Origin: an uncultured bacterium
GTDB lineage: Bacteria > Cyanobacteriota > Vampirovibrionia > Gastranaerophilales > Gastranaerophilaceae
Length of the DNA stretch: 7,461 nt
NCBI GenBank assembly: GCA_900556295.1
Contig: USOK01000075.1
Span: forward strand, 1-7,461
Direction of reading: 5' to 3'
A model generated the notes under the pieces. It had not been told where the DNA came from. It made no database searches and saw only the letters and a program-made list of their open reading frames with translations. The position numbers and the translations under genes are program-made. Numbering within the stretch: position 1 is the stretch's first letter; every line of letters starts with the position of its first letter. This document shows positions 7,402 through 7,461 of the stretch, piece by piece.

Positions 7402-7461
7402 CTATCAAACAACAGATTACGGAGTCAAATTGCCACGATAGTGGAATGAACAATAACTCGT

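Larger units (their letters stand above)
7098..7461. other. Gene-free region: lptB promoter followed by intergenic repeats
   Basis: This 364-base stretch has no reading frame I would call a gene on either strand. From left to right it holds the lptB ribosome binding site and promoter (to 7153), an AT-rich run, heptad array copy 2 (7188-7239), a short palindrome CGAGT/ACTCG (7259-7263 with 7269-7273), an inverted fragment of the hairpin-unit head (7289-7299), a featureless AT-rich piece, an 8-bp palindrome (7380-7401) and a small 4-bp hairpin CCAC/GTGG (7433-7444). G+C rises locally from about 7180 to 7300 relative to the coding sequence. The repeat material probably continues past the right edge. 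Confidence 0.7.

Overview
The window is a compact piece of bacterial chromosome, AT-rich and with genetic code 11 (TAA, TAG and TGA are all used as stops). It encodes LPS-export machinery (an LptB-type ATPase and an LptF/LptG-type permease), so the host has an outer membrane. The single LptF/G-like permease next to LptB, the AT-rich coding style, a small membrane protein paired with a SIMPL protein, and cyanobacteria-like heptad DNA repeats make a gut non-photosynthetic cyanobacterial relative (Gastranaerophilales/Vampirovibrionia, 'Melainabacteria') my best guess. That assignment is inference from gene content and style, not a search result.

Layout. Positions 1-120 (minus) hold the first 40 codons of a gene that runs off the left edge, tentatively a nucleotidyltransferase substrate-binding (HI0074/HEPN-like) protein. 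It is divergent from a plus-strand agmatinase gene (speB, 209-1045), with a short shared promoter region between them. Positions 1046-1220 are a repeat-rich spacer: seven heptads of the form NNGTGAR, then two related hairpins. A plus-strand cluster follows: NAD-dependent DNA ligase ligA (1221-3197), a small two-helix membrane protein of unknown function (3215-3655), and an exported SIMPL-domain protein (3652-4389) overlapping it by four bases. This cluster converges at a strong two-way terminator (4408-4446) with a minus-strand operon read from right to left: lptB (7097-6372), an lptF/lptG-family permease (6372-5257) and an exported phosphodiester-glycosidase-family protein (5255-4461). All three are overlapping or nearly so, so they are probably translationally coupled. 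Positions 7098-7461 hold no convincing gene. They contain a good promoter for the lptB operon and then a second set of the same heptad and hairpin-type repeats plus a palindrome.

How the genes work together. The minus-strand operon is an envelope unit: LptB and the permease form an ATP-driven LPS extractor, and the glycosidase-family protein is probably an exported enzyme acting on a glycoconjugate in the periplasm or at the cell surface. The plus-strand cluster joins DNA replication and repair (LigA) to two envelope proteins, which looks like positional co-transcription rather than a pathway. Agmatinase belongs to polyamine metabolism.

No gene here is a clearly new defence or mobile system. 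The most unusual material is non-coding: a heptad array with a conserved block-spacer-block layout at both ends of the window, and two adjacent hairpins whose arms differ by compensating changes.
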